64,000 nucleotides of DNA from Chitinophaga agri (GTDB lineage Bacteria > Bacteroidota > Bacteroidia > Chitinophagales > Chitinophagaceae), in NCBI RefSeq assembly GCF_010093065.1, contig NZ_CP048113.1:2108001-2172000 (forward strand), in the 5' to 3' direction. Of this stretch, positions 49,810-57,873 are shown in pieces (the first letter of the stretch is position 1; the number at the start of each line of letters is the position of its first letter). Under the pieces are notes generated by a model. It worked only from the letters and a program-made list of their open reading frames with translations. It did not search any database and was not told the DNA's origin. Position numbers and translations under genes: made by a program.

Positions 49810-50643
49810 TCAAACCGTTTTTATAGTCATCCCCTTATAGTGCCAGTCGGTAACATCGACCGCATATTGTGTCTGATCTATGAGCGGACCTCTGCATACC
49901 TTTTCAACACATGCAGGCAGGTCGTACTGTTCATGCGCACGTTTCATCAGTTCATCAAACAACCAGCGCGGTACAATATCCGCATAGTCGGAAGGATAAA
50001 CGAACTGGAAGTTCAGTATTTGTGACAGGAGCAGGTGCCAGTGTGGATCGAGCCGGTGTAGCAATCTTTGCCAGTCCAGCTGTTTCCCATAACGTAAGAA
50101 CACGTGATTCACATCCGCACCATCAAAGCGTTCCCTGTTCTGTATAAAGACCTTACTCCATATCATCTCTTCCGCTCCTATGAGCTTCACGGCATGGTCC
50201 ATCACTACTGCTTCAGTAGCATGTGCATACCAGCTCTCATCTACCACACAGATGTTGTTCGTACTACTAAAGATGATATCAATGTAATAATCATCTTTAA
50301 ATACTTTTGCCAGCCATCTTACATCGGTTAATTCTATCTGGTAACCATGCGAAGAGAACAGTTTCAGTATCTCGGTATACTGCGTTGGCATACAGAAAAT
50401 ATCCAGGTCTTTTGTATCCCTGTAAAGTCCTGTATAACTGAACAGGGCAAATCCGCCCCCCAGCATAAAATCAAGCTTGCTTTCTACCAGCAGCCCTAAT
50501 GCTTCCCGGTAGAACAGCTGTGCAACGTCTTTTTGTTCTTCTGTCATCATCATACCTGACATGCCTAAAAAACTGTGCCGTTGGACAGTGTAAGCAGTCT
50601 TATCAGCGGAAAAGCTTTTCTTGTAACGCTTGACGCGAAACAT
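49810..50643 (-). CDS. Nucleotidyltransferase-fold protein
   Basis: This 277-residue protein resembles minimal nucleotidyltransferases of the AbiEii/aminoglycoside-adenylyltransferase type. It has GGGFALFSYTGLYRDTKDLDIFC (about residues 62-84), in which a Gly-Gly turn and the Asp-x-Asp pair (DLD) make the catalytic site, then a third Asp in YYIDIIFSS (about 118-126). The C-terminal half is helical. An ATG near 50562 (MSGMMMTEE) is an alternative start. It is co-transcribed with the phosphoesterase gene (1-bp gap), a pairing that could write and remove a nucleotide modification, though this is inference. No antitoxin partner is seen. Confidence 0.75.
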   Translation of the reverse strand: MFRVKRYKKSFSADKTAYTVQRHSFLGMSGMMMTEEQKDVAQLFYREALGLLVESKLDFMLGGGFALFSYTGLYRDTKDLDIFCMPTQYTEILKLFSSHGYQIELTDVRWLAKVFKDDYYIDIIFSSTNNICVVDESWYAHATEAVVMDHAVKLIGAEEMIWSKVFIQNRERFDGADVNHVFLRYGKQLDWQRLLHRLDPHWHLLLSQILNFQFVYPSDYADIVPRWLFDELMKRAHEQYDLPACVEKVCRGPLIDQTQYAVDVTDWHYKGMTIKTV

Positions 50644-50732
50644 ACCCTATACACCTGTAGCAAATAGTTTTCCTGATCTGTGAAGATTTCACCCCATTTA
50701 TTATATCTTGGAGCAAACATTAATATCTCACC

Positions 50733-51203
50733 ATGAAATGGATTCCACTTCTCGCAATGGCAGTGACATTGCTGACATCCTGTGACAACAAGACAACTTC
50801 ACCCGCTGCGGCAGCAGGTGAAAGATCTCCTGTTTCCGGCACCTGGAAATTGATCAATGCCAAGCGGATCGAGAAAGGTGATACGACGATCACTGGTCCT
50901 GTAGAAGGACAGGAAACTATCAAGATCTTTAACGATAGCTATTTTGCATTTTTTACACATGACCTGCAGCATGGTGCAGACACGGCAAAAGCGGTGTATG
51001 GCTCAGGTAGTGGTACCTATACGCTGGTGGGCGATACGTATAACGAACATCTGGAGTATTGCAGCGCGCGGGGATGGGAGAACAAGGATTTTTCTTTCAG
51101 GATGACATATGGTAAGGATACGATCGTACAGACAGGCGTAGAGAAAATTGACAGCCTGAACATCGATCACGTGATCGTGGAAACATATGTACGGATACGT
51201 TAA
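50733..51203 (+). CDS. Small lipoprotein, lipocalin-like
   Basis: This 156-residue exported lipoprotein has the lipobox LLTSC (Cys about 17), an Ala-rich linker, then a beta-rich domain starting SGTWKLINAKRIEKGDTTI and ending in a run of strands (FSFRMTYGKDTIVQTGVEKID). The SGTWKL opening is typical of lipocalin-like (DUF4488-type) domains of Bacteroidota. It contains one further Cys. The function is unknown. It ends at a strong terminator (51223-51262) and is divergent from the nucleotidyltransferase. Confidence 0.82.
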   Translation: MKWIPLLAMAVTLLTSCDNKTTSPAAAAGERSPVSGTWKLINAKRIEKGDTTITGPVEGQETIKIFNDSYFAFFTHDLQHGADTAKAVYGSGSGTYTLVGDTYNEHLEYCSARGWENKDFSFRMTYGKDTIVQTGVEKIDSLNIDHVIVETYVRIR

Positions 51204-51222
51204 TCCTGCATTCACATACAGT

Positions 51223-51262
51223 AAAAGCCCCCGGGACATCAGACTTTACCGGGGGCTTTTTC
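51223..51262. terminator. Bidirectional intrinsic terminator
   Basis: AAAAGCCCCCGG (51223-51234) pairs with CCGGGGGCTTTT (51249-51260), followed by TT. The leading A run gives a U tract for the convergent minus-strand gene too, although that gene ends 70 bp away. Confidence 0.85.
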
Positions 51263-51333
51263 ATGTTTATGCGTATTCTTCAGATTAGCTTAATAGGTCA
51301 TTGGCAATAGCATGTGCATCCCAGCCAATTTGT

Positions 51334-52143
51334 TCAATGAGCAGCGTCAAGCAGTTGCTGAATGTGACGCATATATTCGTCGGCATTTGTTTTCATCGCC
51401 GCCAGATGTGCGCCACTATAAACATATAAGGTTTTGGCTGCCGGAGCAGCATTATATACTGTTTCCACCTGCTCATATGGCACCTCCCTATCCTCTTTTG
51501 AATGCACAAACAATACAGGGGCTTTTATAAACGTGATATCTGTTTTGGCGGCATAGGGTACGGTCAGGAACTGCCTGATCATGTCTTTTTGCTCAGCCGG
51601 GGCATAGGCGGCTGCCAGATCAGTAAAAGAGCTCACCGTACCGTCCAGTATCAGGGCCGTGACCTTTGCCCCGTTATCCCTTGCCAGCTTTACAGCTACC
51701 TGTGTGCCAACGGAGGCGCCAAATAGTAGCAGCTTTGTTCCCTTCACCTCTTTTCTTTCCAGCAAATAATCCAGTACCCGCTGTCCATCAGCTGCGATAT
51801 TAATATGAGACGGCTTACCGGTACTTTTACCATATCCCCGGAAGTCGATCATGAATACCTGAAAGCCGGCGAGTACCAGCGGCTTTATCATGTATTGGTA
51901 GGAAGTCACATTCCCCCCTGCTCCGTGAAAGAATAATATAGTGGCTTTAGGACTCCCTGCAGGTGTGATAAATAGTCCGTTCAGGATAACAGAATCGACA
52001 GGCAGGTTAACTTCTTCTACCCGCAGGGAGGAGTCAAGGGGTTTCCAGGTTTTGTTAGGGAAATAGAATTTATCATCAAACTGTGCTTTCAGGAATTGAG
52101 AGATCAGCAATAAAACGGTGAGCAGAAAGAAGCCTTTTTTCAT
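51334..52143 (-). CDS. Exported alpha/beta hydrolase
   Basis: This 269-residue alpha/beta-hydrolase has a signal peptide ending in LKAQ. The oxyanion segment is FFHGAGGNVTSY (about residues 70-81), the nucleophile elbow is LFGASVGTQ (Ser near 144), the acid is the Asp in FVHSKEDREVP and the base is the His in YSGAHLAAM. It resembles the BAAT/YfhR-like group of serine esterases or peptidases. It stands alone between the terminator and the LytTR gene. Confidence 0.9.
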   Translation of the reverse strand: MKKGFFLLTVLLLISQFLKAQFDDKFYFPNKTWKPLDSSLRVEEVNLPVDSVILNGLFITPAGSPKATILFFHGAGGNVTSYQYMIKPLVLAGFQVFMIDFRGYGKSTGKPSHINIAADGQRVLDYLLERKEVKGTKLLLFGASVGTQVAVKLARDNGAKVTALILDGTVSSFTDLAAAYAPAEQKDMIRQFLTVPYAAKTDITFIKAPVLFVHSKEDREVPYEQVETVYNAAPAAKTLYVYSGAHLAAMKTNADEYMRHIQQLLDAAH

Positions 52144-52287
52144 GTCGTTATACTTTTATACACGTCCCGGGTTATCCGGCACTGATGTAAAAGTAGCAGG
52201 AAGCCGGAAATGTTTTTTCCAGAAGTGGCCAACTGCACAGGGTTTGGGGCGAATTGCACAATTTGGGAGCAATGGTATACCTCCCAC

Positions 52288-53247
52288 CTAGCTCACAGGG
52301 GTGGACAGCACTGCCGGACGATTGGCAAGGCGCTCTCTAAGCGTTGCATTCAGACTCCGGGATACAGGAACAGTGTCTGGCAGTCCGGCTATATGTAGCC
52401 GGTATCCCTGTGCTGTGCCACTAACCCCGGTTACAAGGGACAGGTTCACAATAGCCGTTCTGTGGCAACGCCAGAAGTTAGGATGGGCTGCCACGACCTC
52501 AGTTACTTTCTGCAGACTGGTACGGATCAAAATTTGACTTAGCTCCTGACTATCAATATAAAAGAGACGGACATAATTGTCGGCAGAGGTAACAGCCAGC
52601 AGGTCAGCCGGTGCTACTGATACCGTATCCTTCCCATTCTCAGCTATAAAAGACAATGTTGGTGTAACGGGAATGGCGATCGTCTCTTCAACAGGTAACG
52701 GAGGCGCTGCCTGGATCACCTGATTGATAGCCACGGCTTTGTGACGATAACGGCGTAACAGGCGAGCCTGGTTAATAATGACACTGGTAGTAGCCGGGGC
52801 GGTCCCGATCACTGCCGTATACATCACCATGAGGAAGGCCTCCTTCCAGGAATAATGCCACTGCCCCGTCAGCATCATCACGCCTATGTTAGTCAGGGCA
52901 ATCGCCACAATAATGACTACTGTCCATAAAGACTCCCTCGCTATTGTCCAGCGCTCCTCACTAAAATAGCCCGGAAATGCTTTGAACAGCACACCATAAT
53001 AAACACTTACGACCGCAAATACGGTAGCTGCCCCCTCGAGACTACCCAAAAAGGCAGATATTAATGCGGCGTCTGCTGATCCACCCAATATGGCAGAAAG
53101 CGTATCACGCTGACCATTAAACGGCCGCAGAAAGAATAAAAACAGGAAAACAGCCACACTGAGCAAGATGGTCATGACCCATTGTCTGCGACGGGTGTCA
53201 GGTAATGGGTAAGGGCGGCTGAACAAAACGACAATTTTCTCGATCAT
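52288..53247 (-). CDS. Membrane-anchored LytTR-family DNA-binding regulator
   Basis: This 319-residue protein has four hydrophobic helices (about residues 23-41, 60-85, 107-127, 136-160), then a C-terminal LytTR domain (about 205-305: KDTVSVAPADLLAVTSADNYVRLFY, ILIRTSLQKVTEVVAAHPNFWRCHRTAIVNL). The direct fusion of a membrane sensor to LytTR makes a one-component regulator, a common Bacteroidota design. Targets are unknown. Neighbouring genes offer no clear clue. Confidence 0.88.
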   Translation of the reverse strand: MIEKIVVLFSRPYPLPDTRRRQWVMTILLSVAVFLFLFFLRPFNGQRDTLSAILGGSADAALISAFLGSLEGAATVFAVVSVYYGVLFKAFPGYFSEERWTIARESLWTVVIIVAIALTNIGVMMLTGQWHYSWKEAFLMVMYTAVIGTAPATTSVIINQARLLRRYRHKAVAINQVIQAAPPLPVEETIAIPVTPTLSFIAENGKDTVSVAPADLLAVTSADNYVRLFYIDSQELSQILIRTSLQKVTEVVAAHPNFWRCHRTAIVNLSLVTGVSGTAQGYRLHIAGLPDTVPVSRSLNATLRERLANRPAVLSTPVS

Positions 53248-53346
53248 GGATGCTACATAAGATTTGGACGCACATGATAATTAAATTTTTGCACATGTCA
53301 GGCAGGCTAACTATGAGAACGTCCTGCATCGGTGGATAAACGGGAT

Positions 53347-53892
53347 CTATGGGCACGCTATCGCTTCCAGTTTCAGCAACTCCAGATAAGGATCTCCTTC
53401 AATACCCAGCAGTATACAAAATGCAGGCTCTGTTTTATAGCCTTCTTTTTTTAAACGAATCACTTCCTGTCGTAAAGGGTCTCCGTGCTGTTGTAGTAAC
53501 CAGTGTTCAATCACCATATGCCGGTACCCCATCTGTTCGCGCACAGGAATCGCCTGTGCAAAGATTTCGATAGGGTAACCTCCTTTATTAAAATTAGCCA
53601 CTACACAAGCGTGACCATATATTTCTGATTCACTGACTGAAAAATTTGCCTCGTCACTGAACAGCGCCGTAACGGTCTGTTTAAATACCACGCTGTCTGT
53701 AAATGAACAAAGGATGTCCAGGTCACTTCCGGGTACATCAACCGCAATAGGGATTGTCCCCGCCAGCACAGGAGAATAGGCAGACAATAATTCCAGTATA
53801 TAACTATCCTTCAATAGAGAAAACACTTCCTGTTGCGCAGGTGTGCCGTGCTGCAGATAATCGATACTGAAAAAATCTATAGTGCTGTTCAT
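53347..53892 (-). CDS. DUF4269-family nucleotidyltransferase-like protein
   Basis: This 181-residue protein matches DUF4269: IDYLQHGTPAQQEVFSLLK near the N-terminus, AGTIPIAVDVPGSDLDILC (about residues 44-62) with the Gly-Ser and Asp-x-Asp nucleotidyltransferase signature, and YRHMVIEHWLLQQHGDPLRQEVIRLKKEGYKTEPAF at the end. Function is unknown. It is unrelated in sequence to the 49810-50643 protein beyond the fold. It is probably monocistronic. Confidence 0.82.
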   Translation of the reverse strand: MNSTIDFFSIDYLQHGTPAQQEVFSLLKDSYILELLSAYSPVLAGTIPIAVDVPGSDLDILCSFTDSVVFKQTVTALFSDEANFSVSESEIYGHACVVANFNKGGYPIEIFAQAIPVREQMGYRHMVIEHWLLQQHGDPLRQEVIRLKKEGYKTEPAFCILLGIEGDPYLELLKLEAIACP

Positions 53893-53992
53893 GTAGTTTG
53901 CCTCTATTTTATGTTAAATGTCTGTATTAAAATGATAGGATAGAAGGTATTAACTACAACAAATATACAGAAATACTACCCGCTGAAATGCA

Positions 53993-54023
53993 GCAGCCAG
54001 ACTGCTAATAACAGTCTGGCTGC
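53993..54023 (-). terminator. Perfect 12-bp hairpin after the ATP-grasp gene
   Basis: GCAGCCAGACTG (53993-54004) pairs fully with CAGTCTGGCTGC (54012-54023) around a 7-nt loop, 22 bp beyond the ATP-grasp stop. The following minus-strand bases (ATTTCAGC) give only a weak U tract. Confidence 0.55.
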
Positions 54024-54044
54024 CCGTATTCATGCATAATATGT

Positions 54045-54923
54045 TCACTTAAGTACCTTATCCAACGCTGTTATATACCTGGCAAAACTCTCCTCATCAA
54101 ACGCCGTATACAACAATGGCTCTATCAGCTCCAGTTCCATCAGCATCAGCTTACCATCCGCCAATACACCGTCTACTCTGGTATACAACGCACCGCCCGC
54201 GAAACGACGCACCAGTTCAGTCGCTTTTCCAATCACTGCCGGCGCCGGCGTTACCGCATGAATACTCGCCCCATATTGGGGCTGTACCCTGAAGTCACCG
54301 GCTTTCGGCTTTTTCACGATCGTATGACTATATGCCCCTCCAAAGAACAGCATAGACCACTCACCTTCATGAATCTCATTCATAAAAGGCTGTGCAATGA
54401 ATGCTTCCTTCGGCAATAATTCCTTTAACGGATGATGATGCAGATCCGTCTCTCCTGCCACGAGGGTGAATGTATTCTTCGAGCCACCACTGACACAGGG
54501 CTTAACAATGATCTTCTCTGCCCCTAGTCTGTCGAACAGTTCAACCAGATCAGTGATGGTATCTTTTTCGAGGAACACAGAAGGAATAATATCAAACCCT
54601 GCATCTGCGATCTCTTGCAGATAGTGTTTATCTGCATTCCATAACACCATTTCCGCAGGATTCAGCAACTGCACTCCTGCCCTGGCCAGTTTATGCAGCC
54701 ATGCCCTGAACTCATTCAACCGGTTGTGATAATCATAAGGCGATTTCAGTATCACCACTTCGTAATTCGTCCAGTCTGTGTTTTCATCTTTCCAGTCCTC
54801 TGCCGTGGCCTCCCATCCTGCTGCTGTCAATGTATGCAGCAGTTTACGATCTTCCGTCTTCGCCATATCAAACAGATTGGCCGGGTCTTCACATATTAAC
54901 GCTAATCGCTTCTTATCTGACAT
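54045..54923 (-). CDS. ATP-grasp ligase-like protein (RimK/DcsG-like)
   Basis: This 292-residue cytoplasmic protein has an ATP-grasp fold. The N-terminal part (residues 1-90) includes the Trp-rich VILKSPYDYHNRLNEFRAWL. The ATP-binding part has AEKIIVKPCVSGGSKNTF (about 135-152), FIAQPFMNEIHEGEWSMLFF and GALYTRVDGVLADGKLMLMELELIEP (about 245-270) with the metal-binding Asp and Glu-x-Glu-pattern residues. It resembles ligases such as DcsG of D-cycloserine biosynthesis and glutathione-synthetase-like proteins that join an acid and an amine. The substrate is not predictable. It lies 24 bp after the GH95 gene and is probably co-transcribed. Confidence 0.82.
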   Translation of the reverse strand: MSDKKRLALICEDPANLFDMAKTEDRKLLHTLTAAGWEATAEDWKDENTDWTNYEVVILKSPYDYHNRLNEFRAWLHKLARAGVQLLNPAEMVLWNADKHYLQEIADAGFDIIPSVFLEKDTITDLVELFDRLGAEKIIVKPCVSGGSKNTFTLVAGETDLHHHPLKELLPKEAFIAQPFMNEIHEGEWSMLFFGGAYSHTIVKKPKAGDFRVQPQYGASIHAVTPAPAVIGKATELVRRFAGGALYTRVDGVLADGKLMLMELELIEPLLYTAFDEESFARYITALDKVLK

Positions 54924-54947
54924 GCTATGTTATTTTCAAGCTGTTGT

Positions 54948-57437
54948 TTATTCTGCTGCCAGCAAAGTGTACACACCACCCGCTACTGTTTTCAGCGCAT
55001 ACGGGTAGCCCGCTGACGGATCCTTTGGTTTCATTGGTGCCAGTTGCGCGTTAGCAGAGTCCTTCAGTCTGTTCTTCGCCAACAGGTAACAGGTACCGGC
55101 CTTCTTTGCATAAATCGTCACACGTACAAGCTTCCCTTCTTTCCAGCTCATATCGATGGTATGTGCGCCGAAAGCTTTCAAACCTTTTACATCCCCCGTC
55201 GCCCAGGCGTCCGGTAATGCAGGCAGCAACCTTATCATACCACTCTGTCCGTTCAGTAACATTTGCGCCATACCTGACGTACCACCAAAATTACCATCTA
55301 TCTGGAACGGGGGATGCGCACAGAATAGATTCGCATAGGTACCACCCGCGTTATGCATATCCACGGCACCTTTACCCGTCAGTGTCAGCAGTTCACGCAG
55401 CAGTTTATAGGCATGGTTACCGTCTTCCAGTCTTGCCCATGTATTGATCTTCCAGGCTTTACTCCATCCGGTGCCACCATCGCCCCTGATCTCCAGTGTG
55501 CGTTTGGCAGCATTCGCCAGTTCCGGCGTGGCTGATGGAGAGATCTGATCACCCGGGAATAAGCCATAAAGGTGGGATATATGACGATGTTCTACCTCTC
55601 CGGAAGGCCAGTCTGTAGACCATTCCTGCAGACTACCATCTTTTCCCACCTTAAATGGATACAGGCGGTCAGCAGCGACCTGCAGAGAGTCCCTTAGCCC
55701 GTTATCGATCTTCAGCACTTCTCCGGCTTTGATCACATTGGTGAACAATTCGCGGATAATAGTCATGTCCATCGTACTGCCAACAGATACGGATTCCTGT
55801 GTGCCATTCGCCAGTAAAAATTTGTTCTCCGGAGAAGTGGCTGGTGCCGTTACCAGATAACCGGAAGCAGGATCTTTTACCAGCCAGTCCAGACTGAAGA
55901 GCGCAGCCGATCTCATAATAGGATAAGCGGTATCTCTCAGGAACTGCTCATCACCGGTATAGCAGTAATGCTGCCAGAGGAACTGACATAACCAGTTACC
56001 TCCCATCATCCAGTTTGCCCATTGCGGGTCTCCTTTACCTTTATCACCCACCGGATTAGCTATGGCCCATATGTCTGTATTATGATGGGCAACCCAACCT
56101 CTTGCCTTATAGAATTCCTGTGCTGTATAGGTACCGGTTACAGATAATTCTTTCAATAGTTTGTACAACGGACGCTGCATTTCACTCAGATTGCAGACTT
56201 CCGCCGGCCAGTAGTTCATTTGTGTATTGATGTTAATGGTATAGTTAGAGCTCCACGGAGCGCGCAGCTCTTTATTCCATACGCCCTGCAGATTAGCCGG
56301 AGCTGCCAGGGTGCGTGAACAGGATATCAGCAGATAACGGCCGAACTGAAAATACATGCTTTCCAATGTAAGGTCCTTACCACCTGCAGTATAACGACGA
56401 AGTCTTTCATCAGTGGGCAGGGCTGACCGATCCTCACCGGTCAGGTGCAAAGATACCCTGTTAAAATATTGCTGATAATCCTGCATATGACGTTTCAGCA
56501 GATGCGTATATGACAATACAGCTGCTTTCTTCATCTGTCCACCAGCAATTGCCTTCTCATCGAGTCCTTCACTATCCGGACATTTATCATATCCATTGAA
56601 GCTGGTCGCCGCTGTCAGCAATAAAATGGCTTCCGTGGCATTGTTTACTGTAATACCCGTCGCATCTGTTGTGACTTTGCCATCGGGGCTGATCACCCGC
56701 ATACGCAGTTCGTAACGCATACCATTACAACTGCCTGGCGCTTCGTATTTGATTGGCTCCTTATTATAATTCACATAACTTGGATCAGCTTGAGAAGGCG
56801 CCTTTCCCCTCATGACAATTTCCTTCGCACCGGTCACTGTATTCTGAAAGTGTAGCTGACTGGAAGGATCTGCCTTAAAACTGAGGGCGCCTTTTTTGCT
56901 GGCCTTCAGTCTGATAACAATCACCTGATCGGGTGCGGAGATAAACATTTCGCGGGAGTAGTTCACGCCCCCGCTGGTGAAACGGGTGGTCGCAGTAGCG
57001 TCGGCAATATTCAGGTCACGATAATACTGCGATACCACTGTATCTGTCAGCTGCTGATGAATACGGATATCTCCCAGCGGAAGGAATGACTGAGAATAAA
57101 CACCCTGCATTTTACGCAGGATACTATCTGCTTCATGATATTTTTCCTGGAACAATGCTGCTCTGATAGCAGGCAGGTGACTCGCCGCTTCCGGGTTTAC
57201 ACTTTTACTAACCGGACCTCCTGACCACAATGTCGCTTCATTCAGCTGGATTAATTCATCCTTCGTGCCTCCGAATACCATTGCTCCCATCCGGCCATTA
57301 CCTAATGGAAGTGCCTGAGACCATTCGACTGCTGGTTCCTTGTACCATAGCTTTAACGTTTTACCTGTCTGCTGTGCGCGTAACTGACCTGCTGCCAGCG
57401 CGAGTATCAGCGATAAAGAGAGACCTGTCTTTTTCAT
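54948..57437 (-). CDS. GH95-family alpha-L-fucosidase (or alpha-L-galactosidase)
   Basis: This 829-residue exported inverting glycosidase should remove terminal alpha-1,2-fucose (or L-galactose) from plant xyloglucan, pectin side chains or other glycans. After a signal peptide ending in LRAQ comes the N-terminal beta domain (LPLGNGRMGAMVFGG, near 44-58), a linker and the (alpha/alpha)6 barrel. Catalytic features are the Asn pair in YTININTQMNYWPAE, the general acid Glu in LQEWSTDW, HRHISHLYGLFPG and the Asp in QIDGNFGG. Upstream lies a LacI-type site over the -33 box, and the HTCS gene is divergent, so dual control is possible. Confidence 0.94.
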   Translation of the reverse strand: MKKTGLSLSLILALAAGQLRAQQTGKTLKLWYKEPAVEWSQALPLGNGRMGAMVFGGTKDELIQLNEATLWSGGPVSKSVNPEAASHLPAIRAALFQEKYHEADSILRKMQGVYSQSFLPLGDIRIHQQLTDTVVSQYYRDLNIADATATTRFTSGGVNYSREMFISAPDQVIVIRLKASKKGALSFKADPSSQLHFQNTVTGAKEIVMRGKAPSQADPSYVNYNKEPIKYEAPGSCNGMRYELRMRVISPDGKVTTDATGITVNNATEAILLLTAATSFNGYDKCPDSEGLDEKAIAGGQMKKAAVLSYTHLLKRHMQDYQQYFNRVSLHLTGEDRSALPTDERLRRYTAGGKDLTLESMYFQFGRYLLISCSRTLAAPANLQGVWNKELRAPWSSNYTININTQMNYWPAEVCNLSEMQRPLYKLLKELSVTGTYTAQEFYKARGWVAHHNTDIWAIANPVGDKGKGDPQWANWMMGGNWLCQFLWQHYCYTGDEQFLRDTAYPIMRSAALFSLDWLVKDPASGYLVTAPATSPENKFLLANGTQESVSVGSTMDMTIIRELFTNVIKAGEVLKIDNGLRDSLQVAADRLYPFKVGKDGSLQEWSTDWPSGEVEHRHISHLYGLFPGDQISPSATPELANAAKRTLEIRGDGGTGWSKAWKINTWARLEDGNHAYKLLRELLTLTGKGAVDMHNAGGTYANLFCAHPPFQIDGNFGGTSGMAQMLLNGQSGMIRLLPALPDAWATGDVKGLKAFGAHTIDMSWKEGKLVRVTIYAKKAGTCYLLAKNRLKDSANAQLAPMKPKDPSAGYPYALKTVAGGVYTLLAAE

Positions 57438-57470
57438 ATCGTGAAAGAAATAAAATTATCCGTTAATAAG

Positions 57471-57503
57471 CAAGTTTAGCCTTTTTAGCGGGTGAATGCA
57501 AAC
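57471..57503 (-). promoter_or_regulatory. Promoter of the GH95 gene
   Basis: On the minus strand TTTG (57500-57503) lies 21 bp before TAAACTTG (57471-57478), which has one mismatch to TAnnTTTG. The expected start is near 57467, about 30 nt before the ATG. Confidence 0.5.
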
Positions 57504-57511
57504 GATTGCGC
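57498..57511. promoter_or_regulatory. LacI-type operator overlapping the GH95 -33 box
   Basis: TGCAAACGATTGCG matches the perfect palindrome before the pectin operon (CGCAAACGTTTGCG, 23728-23741) at 12 of 14 positions and keeps the central CG. It covers the -33 TTTG of the GH95 promoter, an ideal repressor position. Confidence 0.55.
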
Positions 57512-57531
57512 AAAAAAAGAGAACAAAACCT

Positions 57532-57561
57532 TGGTTATCACTTAGCGGGGCATTACATTTG
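57532..57561 (+). promoter_or_regulatory. Promoter of the structured RNA / HTCS leader
   Basis: TTGG (TTG 57532-57534) is followed after 19 bp by TACATTTG (57554-57561), a perfect Bacteroidota promoter reading toward the HTCS gene. Confidence 0.6.
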
Positions 57562-57564
57562 TTG

Positions 57565-57799
57565 TGTCATCATATATTACCGGGAACAGGTGAAGTTGAC
57601 CCTAACAAAGTGAGCAAAGTGAACAGGGTCCCGGCTTATAGCTGATCAGCCAAAGAAACATTAGCAGAACATCCGACATAATTACATTATATTCAGTTAA
57701 AATAATATTAAGCATAGATAGCTAAACTTTTTATGGACCTGAGTACCATAACGTGGAATTTTAGCACAAAGGTCGAATTCTTTCGACCTTTCTTTTTTT
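57565..57799 (+). ncRNA. Candidate structured RNA or attenuator leader upstream of the HTCS gene
   Basis: This is about 235 nt from a perfect promoter to an intrinsic terminator that lies 75 bp before the HTCS start. GACCCT (57598-57603) pairs with AGGGTC (57625-57630), enclosed by CCGG (57580-57583) with CCGG (57631-57634). The loop contains CAAAGTGA twice. It may be an independent small RNA, or the leader of the HTCS mRNA with conditional termination. Apart from the GH95 promoter and operator, the rest of the 57438-57873 gap shows no gene. Confidence 0.45.
57768..57799 (+). terminator. Intrinsic terminator upstream of the HTCS gene
   Basis: AAAGGTCGAA (57768-57777) and TTCGACCTTT (57782-57791) form a perfect 10-bp stem with a 4-nt loop, followed by CTTTTTTT. 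It reads on the plus strand, away from the GH95 gene, so it must end a plus-strand transcript. Confidence 0.85.
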
Positions 57800-57873
57800 A
57801 TTTACGGCAGAGGTTCTATATTGTAGGATCGACATTTAATTGAAGACATCTAATATCCGCGTTAATTACAAAA

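Noticed and set aside
53347..53892. Nucleotidyltransferase toxin-antitoxin module (MNT/HEPN type)
   Set aside because: No HEPN-domain or antitoxin-like gene is adjacent on either side.
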